A DNA stretch of 64,000 nt from Pseudomonas sp. (GTDB lineage Bacteria > Pseudomonadota > Gammaproteobacteria > Pseudomonadales > Pseudomonadaceae), in contig NZ_PEKX01000004.1 in assembly GCF_002796985.1 (NCBI RefSeq), forward strand, positions 310,073-374,072. The letters run 5' to 3'. Below are positions 7,931 to 16,160 of the stretch, piece after piece; positions within the stretch are counted from its first letter, which is position 1; each line of letters opens with the position of its first letter. A program made the translations under genes and the position numbers. Under the pieces are notes generated by a model. That model worked only from the letters and a program-made list of their open reading frames with translations. It did no database searches and was not told where the DNA came from.

Positions 7931-9136
7931 TCATGAGTAGAAAGTCGCTTGCGGCAGTTGCTGGTTCAGCGCCCAGTCGCCCAGCTCGCGGACCTTGTAG
8001 TCCACCGGGTCGTGCAGGGTCTGGGTGCGCAGGTTGCGCCAGTAGCGGTCGATGCGCAGCGCGGCGTGGGTGGAGCGCGCGCCGGTGACCTCGAACAGAC
8101 GGTTGCAGATATCCAGGCCGTTGCGGGTCGCCGCAACCTTGGCAGTGGCGATGGCCACCGCCAGCCGCCCGCGTTCCTCGGCGTCCAGCGCGGCGCCCCT
8201 GCTCCAGGCTTCATCGAGCAACTGCGCGGCGCGGCGCACCAGCAGGCGGGTGCTTTCCAGGCCGACCCAGAACTCGCCGTAGTGCGCCAGTACGTAAGGG
8301 TCTTCGCTAACGCTGGCGACACCGGCACGGAACCACGGGCGGGCTTCCTTGAGCGTGTACTGCCGCGCCTCTTCGAATGCGCCTTCGGCGATGCCGAGGA
8401 AGACGTGGGTGAAGATCAGTTGGGCGATCAGCGGGCGCAGGCAGGCGAACGGCGTGCTCAGTGGGCCCGGATCGAGCAGCAGCTCGCTCTCCTCCACCCG
8501 CACGCGCTCGAAGGTAGCGCTGCCGCTGTCGGTCTGGCGCTGGCCCATGTTGTCCCAGTCGTGGGCCAGGCTGATGCCGCTGCGCGCGGTGGGAATGGCG
8601 GCGATCAGCAGCTTGCCGCCCTCGCCGTCCAGCGCCGAGGCGATGAGCATTTCCGAATCCAGCGCGCCGGAGCAGAAGCTCTTGCGCCCGGAAAACTCGC
8701 GCCAGCCGGCGAAGGTGCGCGACACGGTGCGGGTATCCAGCGGGTTGAGTGCGTTGCCCCAGAACCATTGGTTGCGCGCGGTCAGCTCGAACCACGGCTG
8801 CCACTGCTCGGGGCGGGAGAACAGGCGCACGGTGGCCAGCATCAAATGCTGGAAGCCGAACACGTGGGCGATGGAGCTGTCGACCACGGCGAACTGGCGG
8901 ACGATGTCCAGCGTGGTGCTCCAGTCGGCGCCCAGGCCGCCGTACTCGCTGGGGATGATCAGCGACAGCAGGCCACTCTGGCGCAACGCGTCGCGCTCGG
9001 CCTTCGGCGTACCGCCACGGATATCGCGCTCGGCGGCGGTTTCGGCGAAACCGGCGGCCAGGCGCTGGGCAACTTGCCCAGGGGTCAGTGCTGTCTGACC
9101 GGGTGTCTGTGCGTCGAGCCGCGTATTGGCGTTCAC
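7931..9136 (-). CDS. sfnB: SfnB-family sulfur-acquisition acyl-CoA-dehydrogenase-like monooxygenase
   Basis: 401 residues from GTG 9136, with AGGA about 7 bases upstream; a longer reading to 9376 gives low-complexity arginine-rich sequence and is rejected. The fold is acyl-CoA dehydrogenase/DszC-like: SGLLSLIIPSEYGGLG in the N-terminal domain, VVDSSIAHVFGFQHLML, the middle beta domain (NMGQRQTDSGSATFERV) and a C-terminal helical domain (GARSTHAALRIDRYWRNLRTQ) with the flavin-domain arginine. SfnB is associated with using dimethyl sulfone and other organosulfur compounds under sulfate limitation. A decayed msuE-like FMN reductase remnant lies directly upstream, consistent with that role; no sfnG or sfnR is in the window. 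Confidence 0.85.
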   Translation of the reverse strand: MNANTRLDAQTPGQTALTPGQVAQRLAAGFAETAAERDIRGGTPKAERDALRQSGLLSLIIPSEYGGLGADWSTTLDIVRQFAVVDSSIAHVFGFQHLMLATVRLFSRPEQWQPWFELTARNQWFWGNALNPLDTRTVSRTFAGWREFSGRKSFCSGALDSEMLIASALDGEGGKLLIAAIPTARSGISLAHDWDNMGQRQTDSGSATFERVRVEESELLLDPGPLSTPFACLRPLIAQLIFTHVFLGIAEGAFEEARQYTLKEARPWFRAGVASVSEDPYVLAHYGEFWVGLESTRLLVRRAAQLLDEAWSRGAALDAEERGRLAVAIATAKVAATRNGLDICNRLFEVTGARSTHAALRIDRYWRNLRTQTLHDPVDYKVRELGDWALNQQLPQATFYS

Positions 9137-9216
9137 GCTCGCTTCCTCTTCATTGGATTCAGGGGCATTCGATTCAGGGCGCGCCAGGCGCCTGCCCGAC
9201 GCTTTGGTGGGCCGGC

Positions 9217-9392
9217 TCAGCCGTCCTTGCGCTCGTGCAGTACGTCGTTGCCGATCATTTCGCCGAAGGGCTCGGTGAGGTTGGTCTCGCAGCGCCCGGC
9301 GAGGGTGTCCGGCACGGCCTGGGTGAGCCCTGGGTGCGCAAGGGGCAATAGGTTCCGCCAGAAACGGCGACCACATTGATGGGACGGCTCAT
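9217..9392 (-). pseudogene. Decayed msuE-like NADH-dependent FMN reductase remnant
   Basis: From ATG 9392 the minus strand reads MSRPINVVAVSGGTYCPLRTQ, very like the N-terminus of MsuE/SsuE-type FMN reductases (VVAVSGG followed by an RPSRT-like loop). The reading then continues plausibly (LTQAVPDTLAG) only after a shift of frame near 9328, and ends at a stop at 9217-9219 after fewer than 60 residues. A working enzyme has about 180 residues. Position just upstream of sfnB, where an FMN reductase would be functional, supports the identification. It is a short match, so this is moderate confidence. Confidence 0.5.
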
Positions 9393-9578
9393 GGGTTTTC
9401 CCGGTTGACTGTTGCGCGAGGTACAGAGGCCTTGAGCAAGGGCCGTACCACCCCCGAGCGGGCCGTAACAACCAGGAAATATGCGATTTCAGGGCACTTC
9501 GGCGGGGTTTGCCGAGTGCCTCGTGTCACTCAGGCAACAGCGCTGCTGATCGACTGCTGCCAGGGCAACAGCCGGGCA

Positions 9579-10694
9579 TCAGTGGGCGGGGACTTCGCGC
9601 AAGCCGTGGGAGATGTCCAGCCCTTCCAGCTCCGCCACATATTCAGCGGTGGTCAGCAGGCCGACGCAGGCCGTCGCGCCGCGCTGACGCAATTGCCCGG
9701 CGGCCAGCTTGCGCGCCAACGCCACCGCCGCCATGCAGGGGATGTTCGGGCCGTGGTCCTGCTGCGCGAGGATTTCCCAGCACAGCGCCAGGGGGTTGCC
9801 GTCGCCATCGACACCCTGCAACTGGACGAACATACCGCTGCGCCCATCGCCCAGCGGCTCCATCGCCACGGCCATGCGGTGCAGGCCGGCACCCAGGCGC
9901 GAGGCGTCCTTCAGCAGCCCGGCGCGCACCAGCCAGGACAGGCCCCAGGTGCCGAACTGGGTGAGTCCCAGGCCGAGGCCGGCGGAGAAACGCACGTCCT
10001 GCACGCCGGGGTAGCGCTGCGGGAACAGGTCGAGGTCCGGCACGTCACAATGCGCCAGCCAGCGTTGCCCCAGCGGCGCGGGAAAACGATGGCGGTTCAG
10101 GCCCTGCCAGCCGTGCACATTCTGCCAGCGGCCATGGCGCCACTGGCGCAGTGGTTTCCCGCAGTAGCCCAGCACGGCGGCCACGGTGGCCTGCCCGGGA
10201 ATCTTCGCCGAGGAGCTGATGCCATGGTGGATGCTGTCCAGCCGCTGGAAGCGCGGCAGCAGTTCGTCGATCACCGAGGCGGCCAGCGCGGGCACCGAAC
10301 TGGCCCCGCTGCACACCAGCACCCCGGCGCTGCGCGCGGCGCGATCGAGTTCGTGGATGCCGCAGACGAACTGACGAGCATCGGCCAGGTCGATGTAATG
10401 CGCGCGGGCGCCGATGGCGGCACGGGCGACGCGATAATCCTGCCCCTGGAAAGGCCCGGCAGTGGAGATCACCAGGTCGACCTTGAGCTCGTTGAGGCGG
10501 CCGGCCAGCGTCGGCTGGTTCATGTCCAGGCACACCGCCTCACCGCCCACCTGCGCGGCCAGTTCATTGGCGCGGCGCTGGTCGCGCCCGCCGACCAATA
10601 CGCGGATACCTTCGATGCCACTGAGGCGACGCACGATCAGGCTGCCGAAGTTGCCGTAACCGCCCAGCACCAGTACCCGAAATTTCCGTTCCAT
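9579..10694 (-). CDS. Saccharopine dehydrogenase-like NAD(P)-binding protein
   Basis: 371 residues from ATG 10694 (MERKFRVLVLGGYGNFGSLIVRRL); a GTG two codons upstream is also possible. The N-terminal Rossmann motif GGYGNFG, followed by GGRDQRRANELAAQ and DLVISTAGPFQGQDY, is characteristic of saccharopine-dehydrogenase-family NAD(P)-binding domains. The C-terminal half contains no recognisable catalytic motif for lysine metabolism, so this is a family-level call only. It is downstream of the GFA gene (49-bp gap, same strand) and may be co-transcribed with it. Confidence 0.8.
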   Translation of the reverse strand: MERKFRVLVLGGYGNFGSLIVRRLSGIEGIRVLVGGRDQRRANELAAQVGGEAVCLDMNQPTLAGRLNELKVDLVISTAGPFQGQDYRVARAAIGARAHYIDLADARQFVCGIHELDRAARSAGVLVCSGASSVPALAASVIDELLPRFQRLDSIHHGISSSAKIPGQATVAAVLGYCGKPLRQWRHGRWQNVHGWQGLNRHRFPAPLGQRWLAHCDVPDLDLFPQRYPGVQDVRFSAGLGLGLTQFGTWGLSWLVRAGLLKDASRLGAGLHRMAVAMEPLGDGRSGMFVQLQGVDGDGNPLALCWEILAQQDHGPNIPCMAAVALARKLAAGQLRQRGATACVGLLTTAEYVAELEGLDISHGLREVPAH

Positions 10695-10743
10695 TCCCAC
10701 TGACCCTGTTGCTCCCTGACTGCTGCTGGCTGTGCCAGCTCTT

Positions 10744-11145
10744 TCATCCCGGCTTTGCGCCGCCGTGGCGGAGCAGATTGTCCTCCAGCGGCCACCAACT
10801 GGCGCGGGAGTCGACGTAGTAATGTGCTTCGAGCTTTGTCCGCACCGGCTCGTCCAGGGTTCCCGCACGCACCCGCAAAGCTTCCGGCAGCGCATCGCGG
10901 GCGCTGTAGATCGGCGAACCGCAGATGCGGCAGAACACCCGTCTCTTTTCCGGCGTGGCGCGGTACTCGGCCAGCGCCGACTCGCCACTGAGCAGGTGGA
11001 ACGCCGAGCGCGCCACCGGGACATTGGTGGCGAACGGCCCGCCCTGTGCCTTGCGACATTGGCCGCAATGGCAAACCTGGATCGGCGCCAGCTCACCGCT
11101 GATCTCGTAGCGCACCGCGCCACACAGACAACCACCCGAATGCAT
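10744..11145 (-). CDS. GFA-family (glutathione-dependent formaldehyde-activating-like) zinc protein
   Basis: 133 residues from ATG 11145. It shows the zinc-binding cysteine pattern of the GFA/CENP-V fold: GGCLCGAVRYE near the start, CHCGQCRKAQGG at about 25-36, and FCRICGSPIYS at about 70-80. Family members are small zinc proteins, and despite the family name most are not shown to act on formaldehyde. The upstream AGGGAG is a usable ribosome binding site. It is followed by the saccharopine-dehydrogenase-like gene on the same strand. Confidence 0.88.
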   Translation of the reverse strand: MHSGGCLCGAVRYEISGELAPIQVCHCGQCRKAQGGPFATNVPVARSAFHLLSGESALAEYRATPEKRRVFCRICGSPIYSARDALPEALRVRAGTLDEPVRTKLEAHYYVDSRASWWPLEDNLLRHGGAKPG

Positions 11146-11215
11146 GCCTTGCTCCCTCTTCCGGTTTCGCGGAGCGAAGCAGTCTAGATCAGGCACGGTT
11201 ACCTGCACCACCGTG

Positions 11216-11385
11216 CGTAGGAGCAACTGTCTTCTCCTGGGATGTCCTTGCCTGCACGTCCCCTCACCCCCGCCCTCTCCCCTTGGGAGAGGGAGCCGTC
11301 CGTGCCAGTTGAAACCATGATCTCCCCCTGCACCGAACGGTCCCCTCTCCCCTTGGGAGAGGGTTAGGGTGAGGGCGAACCCGAG
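11216..11385. repeat. Dispersed ~170-bp repeat with CCCTCTCCC/GGGAGAGGG palindromes
   Basis: Begins GTAGGAGCAACTGTCTTC and contains two hairpins of the type CCCTCTCCCCTTGGGAGAGGG, separated by CTGCACCGAACGGTCCCC. The same order of blocks, including CTGCACCGAACGGTCCCC, occurs at 30075-30245. It fills the gap between the GFA and ATP-NAD kinase genes. Confidence 0.75.
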
Positions 11386-11398
11386 CGTAGGACTTTCA

Positions 11399-12535
11399 CT
11401 AACGGAGCAGTTCTTCACCTGCCCAACCCAGCGGATAGAGCAGTTCCTCCTTGTAACCGGCCCACACCCGCACGGCTGCGGGGAAGCTCGCGTCCAGCGC
11501 GGCATCGCCGCTGTCCACCAGCAGGGGGCGGCCTTCGAGGGTACCTAGTTTGCGCTTGGTGGCGATCACCCGCAGCCTCTCGATGCCGATGGCCCGCAGC
11601 ACGCGCGGGCTGATCTGCTGGTTGCCACGGCCGAGGATATGCCCCTGCCCACCGATAGCCGTCACCAGCAGGAAGGCCGGGTAGCCATTCACCAGGTCGA
11701 ACAACTGTGCCTCGGTGACGTCTCGGGCGATCACTTCGCCGTTCTCGATGACATCGACGCCCAGCAGCGTGGTATCCAGGTGCAGGTCGGCAGCCAGGCC
11801 GTGCAGCGTCGAGCCGGGCCCGAAGACGTAGCGCACGTCATCCTCCCAGCTGTCTTCCAGCCAGGCGGCGAGATCGGCCAGCACCAGCTCTTCGGTCTCC
11901 ATGCCAGCCTGTTTCACGTGCTGCATGAAGTGGCCTTCCTCGGGCACCGTCAGTTCGGCGTACCAGCGCGCGGCGACACGGCCTTCGCGCAGGGCCGCTT
12001 CGTCGAGGTCGCGCACCTCGCCCTGGGTCAGCCGCACCAGGCCGCCGTCCACCAACCGCCGCGCCAGCTCCCCGGCAGCGCGTGGGCTGATGGTGTAGAC
12101 CCCGGAATGGATCTTCACCCCGGCAGGAATACCCAGCACCGGCTGGCCTTCGCGGGCCACCTCGGCGACGTCGCGCGCGGTGCCGTCGCCGCCGGCGAAG
12201 AGGATCAGCGCCACACCGGCCTCCTGCAGCGCCTGCACGGCGTGCCGGGTATCCGCAGCACTGCTTTGCTCCTGCTCCAACGCGCCCACCTGGCGATGGG
12301 CAAAGCCCATGTCTGCCAGCAGGTCAGCGCCCATCGGGCCGGGGAAGGTGAGGAACTCCAGGCGCTCGCGCACCGGCAGCAGGTGCTCCAGGGCGACCCG
12401 TGTGCGCTCCGCCGCCCGCGGCTCGGCGCCGCGCGCCAAGGCCAGCTCGGCCACGCCATCGCTGCCCTTGAGAGCGGTCGGCCCACCGATACCGGCCAGC
12501 GGATTGATGATCAGCCCAATGCGAATCCTGTCCAT
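11399..12535 (-). CDS. ATP-NAD kinase family protein
   Basis: 378 residues from ATG 12535 (MDRIRIGLIINPLAGIGGP). The motif NPLAGIGG, then LILFAGGDGTARDV (the GGDG motif of the NAD kinase/diacylglycerol kinase fold) and GIPAGVKIHSGVY, place it in the family of ATP-NAD kinase-like proteins with a longer C-terminus than housekeeping NAD kinase (PpnK, about 295 residues). It is unlikely to be the main NAD kinase. Some relatives lie in acetoin (AcoX) clusters, but no such genes are here. Function therefore unassigned. Confidence 0.85.
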   Translation of the reverse strand: MDRIRIGLIINPLAGIGGPTALKGSDGVAELALARGAEPRAAERTRVALEHLLPVRERLEFLTFPGPMGADLLADMGFAHRQVGALEQEQSSAADTRHAVQALQEAGVALILFAGGDGTARDVAEVAREGQPVLGIPAGVKIHSGVYTISPRAAGELARRLVDGGLVRLTQGEVRDLDEAALREGRVAARWYAELTVPEEGHFMQHVKQAGMETEELVLADLAAWLEDSWEDDVRYVFGPGSTLHGLAADLHLDTTLLGVDVIENGEVIARDVTEAQLFDLVNGYPAFLLVTAIGGQGHILGRGNQQISPRVLRAIGIERLRVIATKRKLGTLEGRPLLVDSGDAALDASFPAAVRVWAGYKEELLYPLGWAGEELLR

Positions 12536-12783
12536 ACTCAACCTCGAGGGAAACTTCTTCGAACCACCGGCGCAATGCCGGGTCGGACCAGGGAAGCGGC
12601 AATTCCACTCACTATAACGACAAGCAAACGACCGGGGACTTCGCGATTGGCACGCAATCTGCGAGGGCGTTACGGTCGTCTGTCTTCGGTGACGGAAATT
12701 CGGCGCGGCCACCCGCGCCTCTGTCACCGGGGTTTCATCTGATCTGCCTAGACTGCAACGCACTGATGTAGAGGAGATTGGCC

Positions 12784-12957
12784 ATGAGCCTGCAAACCCA
12801 ACGTGAACCCACCCCCCGCCCCAACCCGCGTCAGCCGCAGCAACCGGTCGGCGGCTCGATCATCGATGCCCAGGGCCGCGAAGTGCCGATCACCGAGGAC
12901 ATGATCCAGCGCGCCTGCCAGGAACTGGACAAGACCTGCGAGCCAACGCGCCGCTGA
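12784..12957 (+). CDS. Small conserved protein, 57 aa
   Basis: ATG 12784 follows a strong AGGAGA ribosome binding site (about 8 bases away). The product is proline- and glutamine-rich at the N-terminus (residues 7-22), then has a compact segment GGSIIDAQGREVPITEDMIQRAC containing a predicted helix. No membrane segment and no signal peptide. The coding pattern, strong ribosome binding site and position 26 bp from the convergent pdxB stop make it a credible gene, although I do not recognise a function. Confidence 0.75.
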   Translation: MSLQTQREPTPRPNPRQPQQPVGGSIIDAQGREVPITEDMIQRACQELDKTCEPTRR

Positions 12958-12983
12958 TTCCCAGTACAGCCGGCGCGGCCGCC

Positions 12984-14132
12984 CTACTCCCCGACCCGGT
13001 TGGCGCCCAGCGCGGTCAGCAGGCTTTCCAGGCGCGGCGAGTCGCCCTGGATGTCCACCCACAGCCCGGTGATCTCGCGGCGCGGCGGGTAGTGCTTGCG
13101 CAGCGCGTCGAAGGCCGCGCGCCGGGCATGGGTGTCACCCAACAGGCTGCGGCGGAAGTTGGCGTCATCGCTGCGCGGGTCGTACACCGCACGGCAAAGC
13201 ATGGCCAGCGCCCAGTCCGGGTCGCACTCTTCCTTCAGGCTCAGTTCGGCCAGCCATTGCGCGGGCAGCAGGTCATCGAGATCAACTGCCGGCTCGCACT
13301 GCTGCCAGGCGCAGAACGCCTCGTAGATCTGCGCCGTACCGCGCAGCTTGCCGTCCAGGCTGTAGCCGGCGATGTGCGGGGTGGCGATGCGGCAGCGCTG
13401 GGCCAGTTGCACATTCACTTCCGGCTCGCCTTCCCAGACGTCCAGCGCCACGTCGATATCCGCGCCAGATTCCAGGTGGATGCGCAGCGCCGTGTTGTCG
13501 ACCACGCCGCCCCGGCTGGCGTTGATCAGCCAGGTGCCGGGGCGCAGCGCCTTGAGGCGCTGCGCATCGATCAGGTGGCGGGTCGGGTTTTCACCGTCGC
13601 GGGTCAGCGGCGTATGCAGGCTGATCACGTCGCACTCGCGCAGTACTTCTTCCAGGCTGCGGAAGTCACCGCCTTCGACGGCGGAGCGGGGCGGGTCGCA
13701 GACGCGCACGTCCCAGCCCAGGCCGCGCAGCACATCCACCAGGCGACCACCGACCTGCCCGGCGCCGATCACGCCATAGCGGCGTTCGGAAAGCTTGGCG
13801 CCGTGCACTTCGGCCAGCGCCAGCAGGCTGCCCAGCACCCAGTCCACCACGCCGCGAGCGTTGCAGCCCGGCGCGCTGGACCAGGCAATGCCGGCCTCGG
13901 CGAAGTAGTCGAGGGCCAGGTGATCGGTGCCGATGGTGCAGGTGCCGACGAACTTTACCCGGCTGCCTTCGAGCAGCTCGCGGCTGACGTCGGTGACCGA
14001 GCGCACCAGCAGGACTTCGGCATCGCCCAGGGCGGCGCGGTCGATGCCGCGTCCGGGCAGGCGACGGATATCGCCATGGGCGCCGAAGAAGGCTTCGACC
14101 AGGGGAATGTTTTCATCGGCAAGGATACGCAT
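12984..14132 (-). CDS. pdxB: Erythronate-4-phosphate dehydrogenase PdxB
   Basis: 382 residues, the usual PdxB length, starting MRILADENIPLVEAFF. It oxidises 4-phosphoerythronate in the DXP-dependent branch of pyridoxal 5'-phosphate synthesis. Visible features are those of D-isomer 2-hydroxyacid dehydrogenases: GVIGAGQVGGRLVDVL (NAD-binding), INASRGGVVDN with the catalytic arginine, DVWEGEP with the glutamate, and ATPHIAGYS with the catalytic histidine. The C-terminal PdxB-specific dimerisation domain (after about residue 285, including ITGLWVDIQGDSPRL) is intact. The upstream in-frame ATG at 14201 is rejected because it adds 23 unconserved residues. Confidence 0.96.
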   Translation of the reverse strand: MRILADENIPLVEAFFGAHGDIRRLPGRGIDRAALGDAEVLLVRSVTDVSRELLEGSRVKFVGTCTIGTDHLALDYFAEAGIAWSSAPGCNARGVVDWVLGSLLALAEVHGAKLSERRYGVIGAGQVGGRLVDVLRGLGWDVRVCDPPRSAVEGGDFRSLEEVLRECDVISLHTPLTRDGENPTRHLIDAQRLKALRPGTWLINASRGGVVDNTALRIHLESGADIDVALDVWEGEPEVNVQLAQRCRIATPHIAGYSLDGKLRGTAQIYEAFCAWQQCEPAVDLDDLLPAQWLAELSLKEECDPDWALAMLCRAVYDPRSDDANFRRSLLGDTHARRAAFDALRKHYPPRREITGLWVDIQGDSPRLESLLTALGANRVGE

Positions 14133-14508
14133 GGGCTGACTCCAGAAATCGGCTGCGGCTACTTTACCAGCGAGTTGGGCCATGGGCGCGATCGCGAGCA
14201 TGGGCGCTATTACCTGAAGTCCCGCGCGCAGGGCCTGCCCTCTCCCCCCGCCCTGGCTGCGCGCCCCGCTCCGAAGGGAGAGGGAGCCATCCGGCGCTCT
14301 CGGATAGCCATGTAGGGCGCATAACCTGGAACAGGTTATCCGCCGATACCTTCAAGGCGGATAACGCTGACGCGTTATCCGCCCTACGTCAGCGCCGATC
14401 GTTCACCCCTGCGCGCGGTCCCGCGCAGCTCACGCAAGACTTCCTGACTGGGGCAGACAACCCTTAAACTGGCCGGCTTCCCGCCCATTTCTACTGCCAA
14501 GGAAAGCC
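14133..14508. other. Intergenic region holding two repeat elements
   Basis: 14238-14290 carries the CCCTCTCCC...GGGAGAGGG hairpin with the CTGGCTGCGCGCCCCGCTCC core seen inverted at about 30204-30240 and 35813-35850. 14310-14390 carries a GCATAACCTGGAACAGGTTATCCGCC / GGATAAC...GTTATCCGCCCTAC palindromic element related to 18049-18120. No gene seen. Confidence 0.65.
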
Positions 14509-15912
14509 GTGACCAGCCTCACCCAGCCCGTCTCCCGCGGACGGCGCACCGCCACCGAACTCAAGGAACTGCTGACCCTCGCCGCGCCGATCATGATCGG
14601 CCAACTGGCGACCGCCGCGATGGGCTTCGTCGATGCGGTGATGGCCGGCAGCGTCGGGCCACGCGACCTGGCGGCGGTGGCGCTGGGCAACTCGATCTGG
14701 ATTCCGGTGTTCCTGCTGATGACCGGCACGCTGCTCGCCACCACTGCCAAGGTGGCCCAGCGCTATGGTGCGGGCGACCAGGCCGGCACCGGCCCGCTGG
14801 TGCGCCAGGCGCTGTGGCTGGCACTGCTGATCGGCCCGCTGGCGGGGGCGACGCTGTGGCTGCTGTCCGAGCCGGTGCTGCGGGCAATGAAGGTAGAGGA
14901 AGCGCTGATCGAGCCCAGCTGCTTCTACCTGCGCGGCATCGCCTGCGGCCTGCCGGCTGTGGCGCTGTACCACGTGCTGCGCTGCTTCAGCGACGGCCTG
15001 GGGCGCACCCGGCCAAGCATGGTGCTGGGCATCTGCGGGCTGATGCTGAACATCCCGATCAACTACGTGCTGATCTACGGCCACCTGGGCTTCCCGGCCC
15101 TGGGCGGCCCCGGCTGCGGCTGGGCCACCGGTTCGGTAATGTGGTTCATGCTGCTGGGCATGCTGGCCTGGGTGAACTGGGCCAAGGTCTACAAGCCGAG
15201 CCAGTTGTTCAGCCACTGGGAACTGCCGCAGCCGAAGGTGATCGGCAGCCTGGTGGCAGTCGGCCTGCCGATTGGCATTGCGGTGTTCGCCGAGTCCAGC
15301 ATCTTCTCGGTGATCGCCCTGCTGATCGGCGAGCTGGGCGAGAAGGTCGTGGCGGGCCACCAGGTGGCGCTGAACTTCAGCGCGCTGGTGTTCATGATCC
15401 CCTATTCGCTGGCGATGGCCGTGACCGTGCGCATCGGCCAGTCACTGGGCGCCGGCGCACCACGCGATGCGCGCTTCGCCGCTGGCGTTGGCATGGGCGC
15501 GGCGCTCGCCTATGCGTGCATTTCCGCCAGCGGCATGCTGCTGATGCGCGAGCACATTGCCGGGCTCTATACCCAGGACCCGGAGGTACTGGCGCTGGCC
15601 GCCACGCTGCTGGTGTTCTCGGCGCTGTTCCAGTTCTCCGACGCCGTGCAGGTCACCGCCGCTGGCGCCCTGCGCGGCTACCAGGACACCCGCGCGACCA
15701 TGATCATGACCCTGTTCGCCTACTGGGGTATCGGCCTGCCGGTGGGCTACAGCCTCGGCTTGACTGACTGGCTGCAGCAACCCACCGGCCCGCGCGGCCT
15801 GTGGGAAGGCCTGATCGTCGGCCTGACCTGTGCAGCGGTGATGCTGTGCATCCGCCTGTCGCGCAGCGCCAAGCGGCAGATCGTGCTCAACAGGATACGA
15901 ACGGCGGGGTAA
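14509..15912 (+). CDS. pmpM: MATE-family multidrug efflux pump, PmpM/NorM type
   Basis: 467 residues from GTG 14509, with GGAAAG just upstream. The protein is almost entirely hydrophobic, consistent with 12 membrane segments. It shows MATE signatures LAAPIMIGQLATAAMGFVDAVMAG and, in the second half, VGLPIGIAVFAESSIFSVIALLIG. PmpM of P. aeruginosa exports fluoroquinolones and quaternary ammonium compounds using a proton gradient. The neighbouring RhtA-like exporter and XRE-cupin regulator match the gene order I recall around pmpM in P. aeruginosa, which supports orthology. It is followed by a clear terminator. Confidence 0.88.
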   Translation: MTSLTQPVSRGRRTATELKELLTLAAPIMIGQLATAAMGFVDAVMAGSVGPRDLAAVALGNSIWIPVFLLMTGTLLATTAKVAQRYGAGDQAGTGPLVRQALWLALLIGPLAGATLWLLSEPVLRAMKVEEALIEPSCFYLRGIACGLPAVALYHVLRCFSDGLGRTRPSMVLGICGLMLNIPINYVLIYGHLGFPALGGPGCGWATGSVMWFMLLGMLAWVNWAKVYKPSQLFSHWELPQPKVIGSLVAVGLPIGIAVFAESSIFSVIALLIGELGEKVVAGHQVALNFSALVFMIPYSLAMAVTVRIGQSLGAGAPRDARFAAGVGMGAALAYACISASGMLLMREHIAGLYTQDPEVLALAATLLVFSALFQFSDAVQVTAAGALRGYQDTRATMIMTLFAYWGIGLPVGYSLGLTDWLQQPTGPRGLWEGLIVGLTCAAVMLCIRLSRSAKRQIVLNRIRTAG

Positions 15913-15928
15913 TCCCCATGACACAGAA

Positions 15929-15951
15929 AAGCCGCCCAAGGGCGGCTTTTT
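15929..15951 (+). terminator. Rho-independent terminator of pmpM
   Basis: A 7-bp GC stem GCCGCCC/GGGCGGC at 15931-15946 followed by TTTTTC, 18 bp after the pmpM stop. Confidence 0.85.
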
Positions 15952-16032
15952 CGTCTGCTAATCTCACAGGAAAAACACCACGTAGGATGGCGTGGAGCGC
16001 AGCGATACCCTTCCTACGAACGACGAGGTCCC

Positions 16033-16111
16033 TGTAGGAGCGAGCTTGCTCGCGAACCGCTTGACGCCAGTGCCTGCGGAAAATCCGTTCGCGAGCAAGC
16101 TCGCTCCTACA
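16033..16111. repeat. REPIN: two inverted REP units
   Basis: TGTAGGAGCGAGCTTGCTCG from 16033 and the inverse from 16087 to 16111. It sits between two convergent terminators, in the gap between pmpM and the RhtA-like gene. Confidence 0.9.
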
Positions 16112-16114
16112 AAA

Positions 16115-16141
16115 GCAAAAAAGCCGCCCTTGGGCGGCTTT
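16115..16141 (-). terminator. Rho-independent terminator of the RhtA-like gene
   Basis: AAGCCGCCC/GGGCGGCTT stem at 16121-16140. Read on the minus strand it is followed by a T run, 20 bp beyond the stop codon. Confidence 0.8.
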
Positions 16142-16160
16142 CCTGTTTCGAATCGAGGGC

